A DNA stretch of 20,520 nt from JBBSHE01 sp038253325 (GCA_038253325.1 JBBSHE010000046.1:1-20520), one strand, 5' to 3'. Shown: positions 1 to 7,642, numbered from the stretch's first letter. Made by a program: numbers and translations. The notes: generated by a model from the sequence alone, not told the origin.

Positions 1-17
1 ATGTCGCGCCGCGACAT
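1..17. repeat. perfect 8-bp dyad at window start
   Basis: The first 17 bases form a perfect inverted repeat (ATGTCGCG, one central C, CGCGACAT). It lies 50 bases upstream of the rarA -10 box. It could be an operator, the end of a terminator for an upstream gene, or chance in GC-rich DNA. The left side may be cut by the window edge. No T-run follows it. Confidence 0.35.
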
Positions 18-68
18 GCCCCGCAACTACGCAAAAACGTGGGGAGGCCAACGGCGGGTCACCCGGCA

Positions 69-74
69 TAGGCT
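69..74 (+). promoter_or_regulatory. -10 box of rarA, probable leaderless start
   Basis: TAGGCT fits the actinobacterial -10 consensus TAnnnT and is separated by six bases from the GTG start at 81. No Shine-Dalgarno sequence precedes that GTG. Transcription would therefore begin at or within a base or two of the start codon, giving a leaderless mRNA. No good -35 hexamer is visible 16-18 bases upstream. Confidence 0.5.
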
Positions 75-80
75 GTCTCG

Positions 81-1505
81 GTGACAGACGACGGCCTGTT
101 CGACCTGCCGGCCGGTGACGGCGCTTCGGCTGCGAGCCGTCGTGTGGCGTCAGGGGGCCGCGGTACGTCGTCGGCAGGCGGGGGCAGCTTGGCGAACGCC
201 CACCACGCGGCAACCCCCCTCGCGGTCCGAATGCGACCTCGGACCCTGGACGAGATGGTCGGTCAGGGGCATCTTCTCGCTCCCGGTTCGCCGATGCGGC
301 GGCTCGTCGACGCGGAGCAACCGGGAGCCGTGTTGCTCTGGGGACCGCCTGGGACCGGGAAGACGACGATTGCGAGCATCATCTCGGCGTCGACCGATCG
401 GGAGTTCGTCGAGGTGTCAGCCGTCGCCGCCGGCGTCAAGCAGGTACGAGACGTGATCGACCGCGCTCGCGACCGGCTGGCGCACGGTGGCCGGCAGACG
501 GTGCTGTTCGTCGACGAGGTGCATCGCTTCAACAAGGCGCAGCAGGACGCGCTGCTGCCGGGCGTAGAGAACCGCTGGGTCACGATGGTCGCGGCGACCA
601 CGGAGAACCCGTTCTTTTCGGTGATCGCGCCGCTGCTGTCGCGGTGCCTGCTTCTGACGCTCGAGCCGCTTCGATCTGACGACATTCGGCAGCTCGTCGA
701 GGGCGCCGTCGACGACGAGCGCGGACTCGCCGGGCAGTTCAGCCTGGATCCGGCCGCGCTCGACCAGATCGTCCGGCTGGCGGGCGGCGATGCACGCCGC
801 GGCCTGACGTACCTCGAGGCGTCGGCCGAGAGTGCCCTTGGTCGCAGCGAGACGTTCATCGGTCTCGAAACCGTCGAAGTCGCGATCGATCGGGCAGTCG
901 TCCGGTACGACCGGGACGGCGACCAGCACTACGACGTCATCTCCGCGTTCATCAAGTCGCTCCGCGGCAGCGACGTCGACGCGGCCCTGCATTACCTCGC
1001 CCGGATGCTGGAGGCGGGCGAGGATCCGCGCTTCATCGCCCGGCGGCTGGTCATCCTCGCCAGCGAGGACGTCGGGCTCGCCGATCCGACGGCGTTGCCC
1101 ACCGCGGTTGCCGCCGCGCAGGCCGTCCAGCTGATCGGTCTGCCCGAAGCCAGGCTCAACCTCGCCCAGGCGGTGATCGCGCTGGCGCTCGCGCCGAAGT
1201 CCAACGCGGTGATCGAGGCCATCAACGCAGCGTCGGCCGACGTACGCGACGGCCGGATCGGGAGCGTCCCACCTAACCTCCGAGACGCTCACTACCCAGG
1301 CGCCGTGAAACTCGGGCACGGGGCGTCGTACTCGTATCCTCACGACGACCCCCGCGGGGTCGTTGAGCAGCAGTACGCACCGGACGTGGTCGTCGACCGG
1401 GTGTACTACCGGCCGACGAACCATGGCGCGGAGAGCGAGTACGCGCCTCGCTGGGAGCGGCTCCGGCAACTGCTGCGGGGGGCCAGCGACGACCGGCCGC
1501 GCTAG
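81..1505 (+). CDS. rarA: replication-associated recombination protein A (RarA/MgsA), AAA+ ATPase
   Basis: 474 aa AAA+ ATPase of the RarA/MgsA/WRNIP1 family, which acts at stalled replication forks. Seen in the sequence: Walker A GPPGTGKT (residues 88-95), Walker B VLFVDEVHRF (141-150, D145/E146), sensor-1 AATTENP (about 171-177), and a likely arginine finger in LLSRC (R188). The C-terminal tetramerisation region includes HYDVISAFIKSLRGSD, and the characteristic YPHDDP motif follows. Residues 11-45 are a low-complexity Gly/Ser/Ala linker, common in actinobacterial members. The GTG at 81 was chosen because it follows a -10 box at leaderless spacing and no better in-frame start precedes the conserved RPRTLDEMVGQ. 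The gene ends in TAG, which also forms the first bases of the next gene's putative -10 box. Family assignment is secure; the exact start is an inference. Confidence 0.95.
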   Translation: MTDDGLFDLPAGDGASAASRRVASGGRGTSSAGGGSLANAHHAATPLAVRMRPRTLDEMVGQGHLLAPGSPMRRLVDAEQPGAVLLWGPPGTGKTTIASIISASTDREFVEVSAVAAGVKQVRDVIDRARDRLAHGGRQTVLFVDEVHRFNKAQQDALLPGVENRWVTMVAATTENPFFSVIAPLLSRCLLLTLEPLRSDDIRQLVEGAVDDERGLAGQFSLDPAALDQIVRLAGGDARRGLTYLEASAESALGRSETFIGLETVEVAIDRAVVRYDRDGDQHYDVISAFIKSLRGSDVDAALHYLARMLEAGEDPRFIARRLVILASEDVGLADPTALPTAVAAAQAVQLIGLPEARLNLAQAVIALALAPKSNAVIEAINAASADVRDGRIGSVPPNLRDAHYPGAVKLGHGASYSYPHDDPRGVVEQQYAPDVVVDRVYYRPTNHGAESEYAPRWERLRQLLRGASDDRPR

Positions 1506-1508
1506 TCT
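1503..1508 (+). promoter_or_regulatory. -10 box overlapping rarA stop codon
   Basis: TAGTCT matches TAnnnT, and its first three bases are the TAG stop codon of rarA. Transcription would start near 1515 and give a leader of about 40 bases before the ATG at 1554. No clear -35 is visible. The same arrangement occurs at the aroQ stop (11827). Confidence 0.35.
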
Positions 1509-1553
1509 GAACCCTTCCGACCCGCCCGAACCGGACACCGCAAGGAAGCCACC

Positions 1554-2030
1554 ATGCCGATCATCCTCGCCGTCGTCGGCGTCCTGGTGGTCGTTGTTGC
1601 TCTCCTTGGGCTGGTTGTCGCCCGGACCCGACGCGACCTGCAGTCGATGAGATCGGCCGTCGCAAGCCTCCACGAGAAGCTCCGCGACGTTCGACATCCG
1701 CTCGTCGACGATCCTCCCGACGGACCGCGGCCGACCGATGCTTCCGACGGGCGGCGGCCGGCCGACGGGAGGCCGGTGAGCGTCATCACGGATCTCGGGT
1801 CCGACCTGACGGCGGCACCCCGGATCCGGCTGGCCACCGTGACCCTCGATGGTCCGATGATCAAGGTCGCGGCGTTCTCCCACGGTGTACGTCGAGCGCT
1901 GGCCGAGGAGAGCCGGACGCGGGTGCGGACAACCATGCGACGCGAGCTGAAGCACCAGCGGCGACATCGACGTAAACAGCCGCCTCCTGATGTTCGGCGC
2001 GCCGACTCACAGGCCGGGTGGTTGTCATGA
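1554..2030 (+). CDS. small single-pass membrane protein, divergent DUF948-like
   Basis: 158 aa. Residues 3-23 are a strong hydrophobic membrane segment, followed by RTRRD, so the C-terminal part is probably cytoplasmic. A Pro/Asp/Arg-rich linker (about 50-75) follows. Then comes a short segment GPMIKVAAFSHGVRRAL (100-116), which I recognise as similar to the conserved C-terminal part of actinobacterial DUF948 proteins encoded next to alaS. The tail is very basic (RRELKHQRRHRRKQ), suggesting contact with nucleic acid or anionic lipid. The middle of the DUF948 domain is not evident, so this is a short or divergent member. AAGGA at 1542-1546 is a plausible ribosome-binding site. It overlaps the next gene by ATGA. 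Function unknown. Confidence 0.75.
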   Translation: MPIILAVVGVLVVVVALLGLVVARTRRDLQSMRSAVASLHEKLRDVRHPLVDDPPDGPRPTDASDGRRPADGRPVSVITDLGSDLTAAPRIRLATVTLDGPMIKVAAFSHGVRRALAEESRTRVRTTMRRELKHQRRHRRKQPPPDVRRADSQAGWLS

Positions 2031-2299
2031 GCCGCTCCGTGTGGTTCACCGCGGGTGCCGCGACCGGCGTCTACGCGTTCTTGAAGGTGAAGAGGACCGC
2101 GCAGAAGTTCACTCCCAATGGACTCAAGGCGCAGGCCGCCGCGCTGCGGGCCGGAGCCCGGTCGTTCGCCCAGGAGGTGTCGGTCGGGATGGCCGAGCAC
2201 GAGCAGCAGCTGCGCCAGCAGCTCGATAACGGGAGAGCACCCCGCGCGGAGATCGAGCAATCGGCAAGCATGTCCGGAGGTCGGGATGGACACCGCTGA
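2027..2299 (+). CDS. DUF6167-like small protein
   Basis: 90 aa. It starts with a short hydrophobic stretch (WFTAGAATGVYAFLKV), followed by KRTAQKFTPNGLKAQAAALRAGARSFAQEV and an acidic/Gln-rich helical region. This matches the small protein usually encoded immediately upstream of alaS in actinobacteria (DUF6167 type). The function is not known. The ATG at 2027 was preferred to the GTG at 2018 because it overlaps the previous stop as ATGA, which suggests translational coupling. The 3' end overlaps alaS by 14 bases in another frame. Confidence 0.75.
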   Translation: MSRSVWFTAGAATGVYAFLKVKRTAQKFTPNGLKAQAAALRAGARSFAQEVSVGMAEHEQQLRQQLDNGRAPRAEIEQSASMSGGRDGHR

Positions 2300-4961
2300 G
2301 ATCCGGCGCCGGTTCATTTCACATTTCGAGCGGCGCGACCACACGGTCGTACCCAGCGCCTCCCTGATCGCCGACGATCCCACCCTGTTGTTCGTCGGCG
2401 CCGGTATGGTGCCGTTCAAGCCGTACTTCCTCGGTCAGGAGACACCGCCTTACAAGCGTGCCGTCAGTGTCCAGAAGTGTGTCCGGACCCTCGACATCGA
2501 GGAGGTCGGAAAGACCACCCGGCACGGGACGTTCTTCCAGATGTGTGGGAACTTCTCGTTCGGCGACTACTTCAAGCAGGGCGCGATCGAGGCCGCCTGG
2601 GACCTGGTCACGAGGTCGCAGGCCGACGGCGGGTACGGCTTCGACGAGTCGCAGCTGTACCCGAGCGTCTACTGGGAGGACCAGGAGGCGCTCGACCTCT
2701 GGAAGAAGATCACCGGTCTGCCCGACGAGCGCATCATGCTGCGCGGCATGAAGGACAACTACTGGTCGATGGGGATCCCCGGACCCTGCGGCCCGGACTC
2801 CGAGATCCACCTCGACCGGGGTCCCGAGTACGGCCCGGACCGCGAGTGGGATGCCGGTGACAGGTACCTCGAGTTCTGGAACCTCGTGTTCATGCAGAAC
2901 GTCCGGGGCGAGGGCGACGGCAAGGACGGGTACGAGATCGTCGGAGATCTGCCCGCCAAGAACATCGACACCGGCATGGGACTGGAGCGGGTCGCGTACC
3001 TCTTGCAGGACAAGAACAACCTCTACGAGATCGACGAGGTCTACCCGGTCATCGAGAAGGCGTCGGCGCTGTCGGGCCGGCGGTACGGATCCGACCACGA
3101 CGACGACGTGCGGTTCCGCGTCGTCGCCGACCACGTGCGTGCCGCGTTGATGCTGATCGGCGACGGGGTGACTCCCGGCAACGAGGCGGGCGGCTACGTG
3201 CTGCGCCGGCTGCTGCGCCGCGCCGTACGGTCGATGCAGCTGCTCGGGTACGAGGACCGGTCGCTGCCGGAGCTGCTTCCCACGTCGTACGCCAAGATGC
3301 GGCTGTCGTACCCGGAGCTCGACGACCAGTGGCAACGGATCCAGGCAATCGCCTACGCCGAGGAGGATGCGTTCCGGCAGACGTTGCGGTCGGGCACGAC
3401 GATGTTCGACCTGGCCGCGAACCAGACCATCGCCACCGGCTCGCGTCGGCTGCGCGGTGACCAGGCGTTTCAGCTCCACGACACGTACGGCTTCCCGATC
3501 GACCTCACCTTGGAGATGGCCGCCGAGCGGGGGCTCACCGTCGACCAGGACCGCTTCCGGCAGCTGATGGCCGAGCAGCGCGAACGGGCCAGGTCAGACG
3601 CGCGGGCAAAGAAGGGCAAGCACGCCGACACGTCTGTCTACCGCGACGTCGCGGCGGGCACGCCGACCGAGTTCCTCGCCTACCAGACGCTCACCGCTTC
3701 GGCCACTGTCGTCGGACTGGTGAACGACGGGATGCCGCTGGCAGGCGCAGCAGAGGGTGAGGCGGCCGAGGTGATCTTGGACCGCACGCCGTTCTACGCC
3801 GAGTCCGGCGGCCAGGTCGGGGACGAGGGCCTGATCAGGGGCGATGGCCTGAGCCTGCGCGTCATCGACGTCCAACGCCCGATCAAGGGTGTGATATCGC
3901 ACCGTGTGATCGTCGAGAAGGGTGAGGTGGCCCCGGGCATCGCGGTGGAGGCGGAGGTCGACGCCGAGTGGCGGATCTCCGCCTGCCAGGCGCACTCGGG
4001 AACGCACGTCGTGCACGCGGCGCTGCGTCAGGTGCTCGGTCCCACGGCGCTGCAGAGCGGGTCGTACAACAAGCCCGGTTACCTACGTCTCGACTTCGCC
4101 TGGGGCAGCGCGCTCGACCAGGCTACTCGGGACGAGATCGAGGAGGTCGCCAATCAGGCGGTCCGCCATGACCTGCCGGTGTCAGCGTCCCTCATGGACC
4201 TGGCGCGGGCGCGGGCGATCGGCGCACTGGCGCTGTTCGGCGAGACGTACGACGAGCAGGTGCGCGTGGTCGAGATCGGTGGCCCGTGGTCGCGGGAGCT
4301 GTGCGGTGGCACCCACGTGCAGCACTCGTCGCAGATCGGTGCGTTGTCGCTGATCGGCGAGTCGTCTGTCGGGGCAGGCTCGCGGCGCATCGAGGCGCAT
4401 GTTGGGATCGAGGCGCTGCGCCACCTCGGCCGTGAACGTGCCCTGGTCGCCGGGCTGAGCGATCTGCTCAAGGTCCGGCCGGAGCAGCTCCAGGAGCGGG
4501 TCGGCGACCTGGTCGACCGGCTCAAGTCCGCCGAGAAGGAGATCGAACGGGTCCGGGTCGTCGCCCTGCTCGCGCGGGCCGGTGAGTTCGCCGAGAGCGC
4601 TCGGGACGTGTACGGCGTGTCGTATGCCGGACAGTTTGTCGACGGCGCGTCCGGCTCAGACGTCCGTACGCTCGCGCTCGACATCCGGTCCCGGCTCGGC
4701 AACGACAAGCCGGCGGTGGTAGCGGTCATCGGAGCCGTTGGGGGAAAGCCCGCCGTCGTCGTCACGACCAACGACCAGGCCCGCGAGTGGGGTCTGCGCG
4801 CCGGCGGCCTGGTGCGGGTCGCAGCGAGCGCGATGGGTGGCAACGGTGGTGGAAGGGACGACGTCGCGCAAGGCGGCGGCACCGACCCGTCATCGGCGCC
4901 ATCGGCCCTGGATGGCATCGAGCACATGATCGGGGCAACGGTCACGAGCAACGCCACATGA
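2286..4961 (+). CDS. alaS: alanyl-tRNA synthetase
   Basis: 891 aa class II synthetase that charges tRNA-Ala and edits mischarged Ser/Gly. The aminoacylation core shows RRRFISHFERRDHTVVPSAS near the N-terminus, MCGNFSFGDYFKQGA, GPCGPDSEIHLD and NIDTGMGLERVAY. The editing domain has the zinc-binding HSGTH (H570, H574) and CGGTH (C673, H677) motifs and ESGGQVGDEG. A C-terminal C-Ala domain with a coiled segment (QLQERVGDLVDRLKSAEKEIERV) ends in a Gly-rich RVAASAMGGNGGGRDDVAQGG. All expected domains are present and the length is normal. The reading frame stays open to 2118, but the start is set at ATG 2286 by GGAGG at 2276-2280 and the family N-terminus. It overlaps the upstream small gene by 14 bases and ruvX by 4 (ATGA). 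Confidence 0.98.
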   Translation: MDTAEIRRRFISHFERRDHTVVPSASLIADDPTLLFVGAGMVPFKPYFLGQETPPYKRAVSVQKCVRTLDIEEVGKTTRHGTFFQMCGNFSFGDYFKQGAIEAAWDLVTRSQADGGYGFDESQLYPSVYWEDQEALDLWKKITGLPDERIMLRGMKDNYWSMGIPGPCGPDSEIHLDRGPEYGPDREWDAGDRYLEFWNLVFMQNVRGEGDGKDGYEIVGDLPAKNIDTGMGLERVAYLLQDKNNLYEIDEVYPVIEKASALSGRRYGSDHDDDVRFRVVADHVRAALMLIGDGVTPGNEAGGYVLRRLLRRAVRSMQLLGYEDRSLPELLPTSYAKMRLSYPELDDQWQRIQAIAYAEEDAFRQTLRSGTTMFDLAANQTIATGSRRLRGDQAFQLHDTYGFPIDLTLEMAAERGLTVDQDRFRQLMAEQRERARSDARAKKGKHADTSVYRDVAAGTPTEFLAYQTLTASATVVGLVNDGMPLAGAAEGEAAEVILDRTPFYAESGGQVGDEGLIRGDGLSLRVIDVQRPIKGVISHRVIVEKGEVAPGIAVEAEVDAEWRISACQAHSGTHVVHAALRQVLGPTALQSGSYNKPGYLRLDFAWGSALDQATRDEIEEVANQAVRHDLPVSASLMDLARARAIGALALFGETYDEQVRVVEIGGPWSRELCGGTHVQHSSQIGALSLIGESSVGAGSRRIEAHVGIEALRHLGRERALVAGLSDLLKVRPEQLQERVGDLVDRLKSAEKEIERVRVVALLARAGEFAESARDVYGVSYAGQFVDGASGSDVRTLALDIRSRLGNDKPAVVAVIGAVGGKPAVVVTTNDQAREWGLRAGGLVRVAASAMGGNGGGRDDVAQGGGTDPSSAPSALDGIEHMIGATVTSNAT

Positions 4962-5524
4962 CCGACCTCCCCCCGAAGTTGCGGACCGGCGGCCGACACG
5001 GCGGACCCGAAGCAGATCGGTCTCCCGCACGGGGCGAAGAGATTGCCGGTCGGTTTCGCCGGGGAGTACGCCTCGGGGTCGACGTGGGTTCAGTGCGCAT
5101 CGGTATCTCCAGCTGCGACCGGGACGGTCTGCTGTCCACGCCGGTGGAGACCGTCGCGCGTGGACGCGGAGACCTCGATCGGATCGTGGAGCTGGTCGCT
5201 GACCTCGATGCGGTCGAGGTTGTCGTCGGCCTGCCGACCACGCTGGCCGGCCGGGCCGGCCAGGCTGACGAGTCCGCCCGAGCGTTTGCGGTGTCACTCG
5301 ACGCGGCTCTGCGCGAGCACGGGTCGACGGCGACCGTACGTCTCGTCGACGAACGGCTTTCGACGGTAGCCGCCGAGCGAGCGCTGCGGGAATCCACGAT
5401 CAGGGGCCGAAAACGCCGGGCCGTGATCGACCAGGCCGCCGCCGTGGTCATCCTCCAGCACGCGTTGGACAGTGAACGGGCCACCGGGCGGGCACCAGGC
5501 GTCGTCGTCGAGCGGGTGAAATGA
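4958..5524 (+). CDS. ruvX: putative pre-16S rRNA nuclease / Holliday junction resolvase-like (RuvX/YqgF)
   Basis: 188 aa YqgF-family RNase H-fold protein, known in E. coli for 16S rRNA 5' end maturation. Conserved motifs are RLGVDVGSVRIGIS (D42), VVVGLPTTLAGRAGQ, the acidic VRLVDERLST, and RKRRAVIDQAAAVVILQ with the final catalytic Asp. The 30-residue N-terminal extension before the fold is charged and probably disordered. The frame extends upstream into alaS, but ATG 4958 overlaps the alaS stop as ATGA, the usual coupled start. It overlaps mltG in the same way. Confidence 0.92.
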   Translation: MTDLPPKLRTGGRHGGPEADRSPARGEEIAGRFRRGVRLGVDVGSVRIGISSCDRDGLLSTPVETVARGRGDLDRIVELVADLDAVEVVVGLPTTLAGRAGQADESARAFAVSLDAALREHGSTATVRLVDERLSTVAAERALRESTIRGRKRRAVIDQAAAVVILQHALDSERATGRAPGVVVERVK

Positions 5525-6618
5525 GCCAGCACGTGCCGCTCAAGGAGCTCGACGGGGGTCGCCGCCGGCACCGCTCGCCGAAGCAGGGTCACGGTTGCCT
5601 CGCGCCGCTCGTCGCCCTGGTCGTGATCGTGGTCCTGATCGCAGTGGCGTACGTGTGGGGCGTCGGCTTCGTGCGTGACGTGTTCCACCACAGCAAGCCC
5701 CAGGACTACCAGGGGCAGGGACAAGGGGGCGTGGTCGTCCAGGTCCACCATGGAGACACGTCCACGGACATCGCGACGACGCTGGTGAAGGCGGACGTCG
5801 TCGCCAGCGAGCAGGCGTTCGTCGACGCGGCGAAGGGCGACCAGCGCTCGCTCGGCATCCAGGTCGGTTACTACCGCTTGCATCACAAGATGTCGGCGCA
5901 GGCGGCCCTCGCGATCCTCGTCGACCCCAAGAACCTGGTCGGGACCAGCGTCACGATCCGCGAAGGTCTTCGGGCGACGGAGATTGTCACCGCGATCGCG
6001 AAGAACACCGGCTTCACCCCGAAACAGCTCGACACGGTCCTCGCCAAGCCTGCGTCGATCGGCTTGCCGGCTGCCGCGAACGGGAAGGTCGAGGGCTACC
6101 TCTACCCGGCGACGTACGACGTCACCCCCGGCATGACCCCGACCAGCCTGCTAACGGCGATGGTCGACCGGTTCAAGCAGCAGGCCGCCGCCGACCACCT
6201 CACTGCCGGCGCGGCAGCACGGCACCTGACCCCGTACCAGGTGCTCATCGTCGCCAGCATCGTGCAGGCCGAGGTGAGCCACCCGCAGGACATGCCGAAG
6301 GTTTCGCGGGTCATCTACAACAGGTTGGCCCGGAAGCTGCCGCTCGGGATGGACTCGACGCTGCACTACGCACTCGGCCTGCGCGGCGACGTTCAGCTGA
6401 CGCCGGCGCAGATCAACAAGTCTGGCCCTTACAACACCCGCCGCAAGGTCGGATTCCCGCCGACCCCGATCGACTCGCCGGGCGACGTCGCGATCAAGGC
6501 TGCGCTGCACCCAGCGAATGGGTCGTGGTTGTACTTCGTCACGGTGAACCTGCGGACGGGGGACACTCGGTTCTTCACGTCGTACGCAAAGTTCTGCGCG
6601 GTGTCGCCGAGTTGCTGA
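5521..6618 (+). CDS. mltG: endolytic murein transglycosylase MltG (YceG-like)
   Basis: 365 aa single-pass membrane enzyme that cleaves nascent glycan strands and is thought to set glycan length. A basic N-terminus is followed by a membrane segment at about residues 28-50 and a periplasm-side LysM-like region (VVVQVHHGDTSTDIATTLVKADVV). The catalytic domain has YLYPATYDV, ASIVQAEVSHPQDMPKVSRVIYNRL split by the proposed catalytic Glu (E251), MDSTLHYALG, and PYNTRRKVGFPPTPIDSPG. Many homologues have IVEKE where this one has IVQAE; the second acid, the one expected to be catalytic, is kept. The start ATG overlaps the ruvX stop (ATGA). The position between ruvX and aroE is the standard actinobacterial order. 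Confidence 0.94.
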   Translation: MSQHVPLKELDGGRRRHRSPKQGHGCLAPLVALVVIVVLIAVAYVWGVGFVRDVFHHSKPQDYQGQGQGGVVVQVHHGDTSTDIATTLVKADVVASEQAFVDAAKGDQRSLGIQVGYYRLHHKMSAQAALAILVDPKNLVGTSVTIREGLRATEIVTAIAKNTGFTPKQLDTVLAKPASIGLPAAANGKVEGYLYPATYDVTPGMTPTSLLTAMVDRFKQQAAADHLTAGAAARHLTPYQVLIVASIVQAEVSHPQDMPKVSRVIYNRLARKLPLGMDSTLHYALGLRGDVQLTPAQINKSGPYNTRRKVGFPPTPIDSPGDVAIKAALHPANGSWLYFVTVNLRTGDTRFFTSYAKFCAVSPSC

Positions 6619-6646
6619 GCCCGGGCGTATGGGCGGCTGCCCGGCG

Positions 6647-7456
6647 ATGACCCGATGCGCGGTGATCGGGCGGCCGGTCGAGCACTCGCTGTCACCCGTC
6701 CTGCACCGGGCGGCGTACGCAGCACTCGGGCTCGACTGGAGCTACGACGCGGTCGACGCTGGGGTCGACGAGCTGGCTTCGTTCCTGGAGAGCGTCTCCG
6801 CACCGACCTGGCGAGGGCTGTCGGTGACGATGCCGCTGAAGCGTGCGATCATCCAACACCTCGACGACGTCGAGGACCTCGGGCGGCTGCTTGCGGCCGT
6901 CAACACGGTCGTGGTCGAGCCGGACGGGCGGCGTCGCGGCTTCAACACCGACGTGCCCGGGATGGTGGCGGCATTCCGAGAGCACGGAACGGCAGGTTTG
7001 TCCGCGATTGCGGTCCTCGGCGGTGGCGCCCCCGCCGGGTCGGTCCTGGCCGCCGCGGCCGACCTCGGAGCCAGCCGTGCGCACGTGTTCGTACGAGACC
7101 CGGCCCGCGCCGTCGTGCTCTCGGACCTGGGCGTACGTCTCGACGTGGCGGTCCACGTGCGCTGGCTCGGTGACCTTCCGGACGCACCACGGGTCGACGC
7201 GGTCGTTTCCACGATCCCGACGTCCGCACAGGCGGGCCTCGCGGTTGCGTGGGCGCCGATGACGCCGCTGCTCTTCGACGTCGGGTACGTGCCGACGCCG
7301 ACGCCGTTCATGCAGGCCGCTGCGCGTGAGCACGTATCGGTGATCGGCGGGTTTGCTCTGCTACTCCACCAAGCGGCGGCTCAGGTGCAGCTGATGTGCG
7401 AGTGCCGGGTCGCGCCGCTGGAGGCAATGCGCGCCGCCGGCATGGCTGCCCTCTGA
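6647..7456 (+). CDS. aroE: shikimate dehydrogenase
   Basis: 269 aa NADP-dependent enzyme reducing 3-dehydroshikimate to shikimate. Visible: the shikimate-binding GRPVEHSLSPVLH, the catalytic Lys in LSVTMPLKRAI, AVNTVV, the Asp in GFNTDVPGM, the nucleotide-binding VLGGGAPAGS, and the C-terminal GGFALLLHQAAAQ with its conserved Gln. The glycine-rich loop reads GGGAPAGS rather than the commoner GGGATARS, a mild variation. Two starts are possible, ATG 6629 and ATG 6647. I chose 6647 because it gives the usual family N-terminus (MTRCAVIGRP). Neither has a strong ribosome-binding site. The stop lies 10 bases before repeat copy A. Confidence 0.94.
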   Translation: MTRCAVIGRPVEHSLSPVLHRAAYAALGLDWSYDAVDAGVDELASFLESVSAPTWRGLSVTMPLKRAIIQHLDDVEDLGRLLAAVNTVVVEPDGRRRGFNTDVPGMVAAFREHGTAGLSAIAVLGGGAPAGSVLAAAADLGASRAHVFVRDPARAVVLSDLGVRLDVAVHVRWLGDLPDAPRVDAVVSTIPTSAQAGLAVAWAPMTPLLFDVGYVPTPTPFMQAAAREHVSVIGGFALLLHQAAAQVQLMCECRVAPLEAMRAAGMAAL

Positions 7457-7466
7457 CCTTTGCCGA

Positions 7467-7550
7467 TTTCCCAGGTTAACGTGGGAAGTCTGCACTTCAC
7501 CCACGAAATTACCTGGGTGAAGTGCAGACGTCCCAGGTTAACGTGGGAAA
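7467..7550. repeat. triple-palindrome repeat element, copy A
   Basis: An 84-bp element between aroE and the prepilin peptidase gene. It has three dyads. The left one is TTCCCAGGTTAACGTGGGAA (7468-7487, centred on GTTAAC at 7477.5). The middle one has perfect 16-bp arms at 7488-7503 and 7514-7529 around a 10-base centre at 7508.5. The right one repeats the left palindrome (7531-7550, centre 7539.5). Centres are 31 bp apart. The two outer palindromes also pair with each other with two mismatches, so the transcript could form one long hairpin. It is closely similar to copy B at 11282-11373. Peptides read from it are of low complexity and similar on both strands, as expected for a palindrome; I do not think it is coding. 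Confidence 0.9.
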
Positions 7551-7582
7551 CCGACGAGGCGGCCCGAGCACATGGGCGGGTG

Positions 7583-7591
7583 TTGTCCACA
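7583..7591 (+). promoter_or_regulatory. single DnaA-box match
   Basis: TTGTCCACA is an exact match to the form of DnaA box favoured in high-GC actinobacteria. It is isolated: I saw no second box nearby and no AT-rich unwinding region, so it is not an origin. It may titrate DnaA, regulate the downstream gene, or be chance. Confidence 0.3.
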
Positions 7592-7620
7592 GGGCCGCAG
7601 CGAGGCGGCTCGGCGTCAGT

Positions 7621-7633
7621 CTCGCCAGGCGAG
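7621..7633. promoter_or_regulatory. 13-bp perfect dyad at the -35 position
   Basis: CTCGCC, A, GGCGAG is a perfect inverted repeat with a one-base centre. It ends 9 bases before the -10 box at 7643-7648 and covers the region where a -35 element would lie. This is the position expected for a repressor or activator site. No specific regulator can be named. Confidence 0.3.
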
Positions 7634-7642
7634 CCGATGTCC

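Larger units (their letters stand above)
7551..7642. other. non-coding spacer upstream of the prepilin peptidase gene
   Basis: About 90 bases between repeat copy A and the -10 box at 7643. It contains a match to the DnaA box (7583-7591) and a 13-bp dyad (7621-7633), listed separately. A frame is open across it into the downstream gene, but the leaderless promoter and family N-terminus place translation start at 7657. Confidence 0.6.

Noticed and set aside
417..1967. Long open frame on the - strand opposite rarA (516 codons)
   Set aside because: Arg/Pro/Gly/Asp-rich translation with no family motifs, antisense to an intact rarA; typical of high-GC DNA.
4787..4957. Longer start for ruvX inside alaS
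   Set aside because: The extra residues are an out-of-frame reading of the alaS end; the ATGA overlap at 4958 is the natural start.
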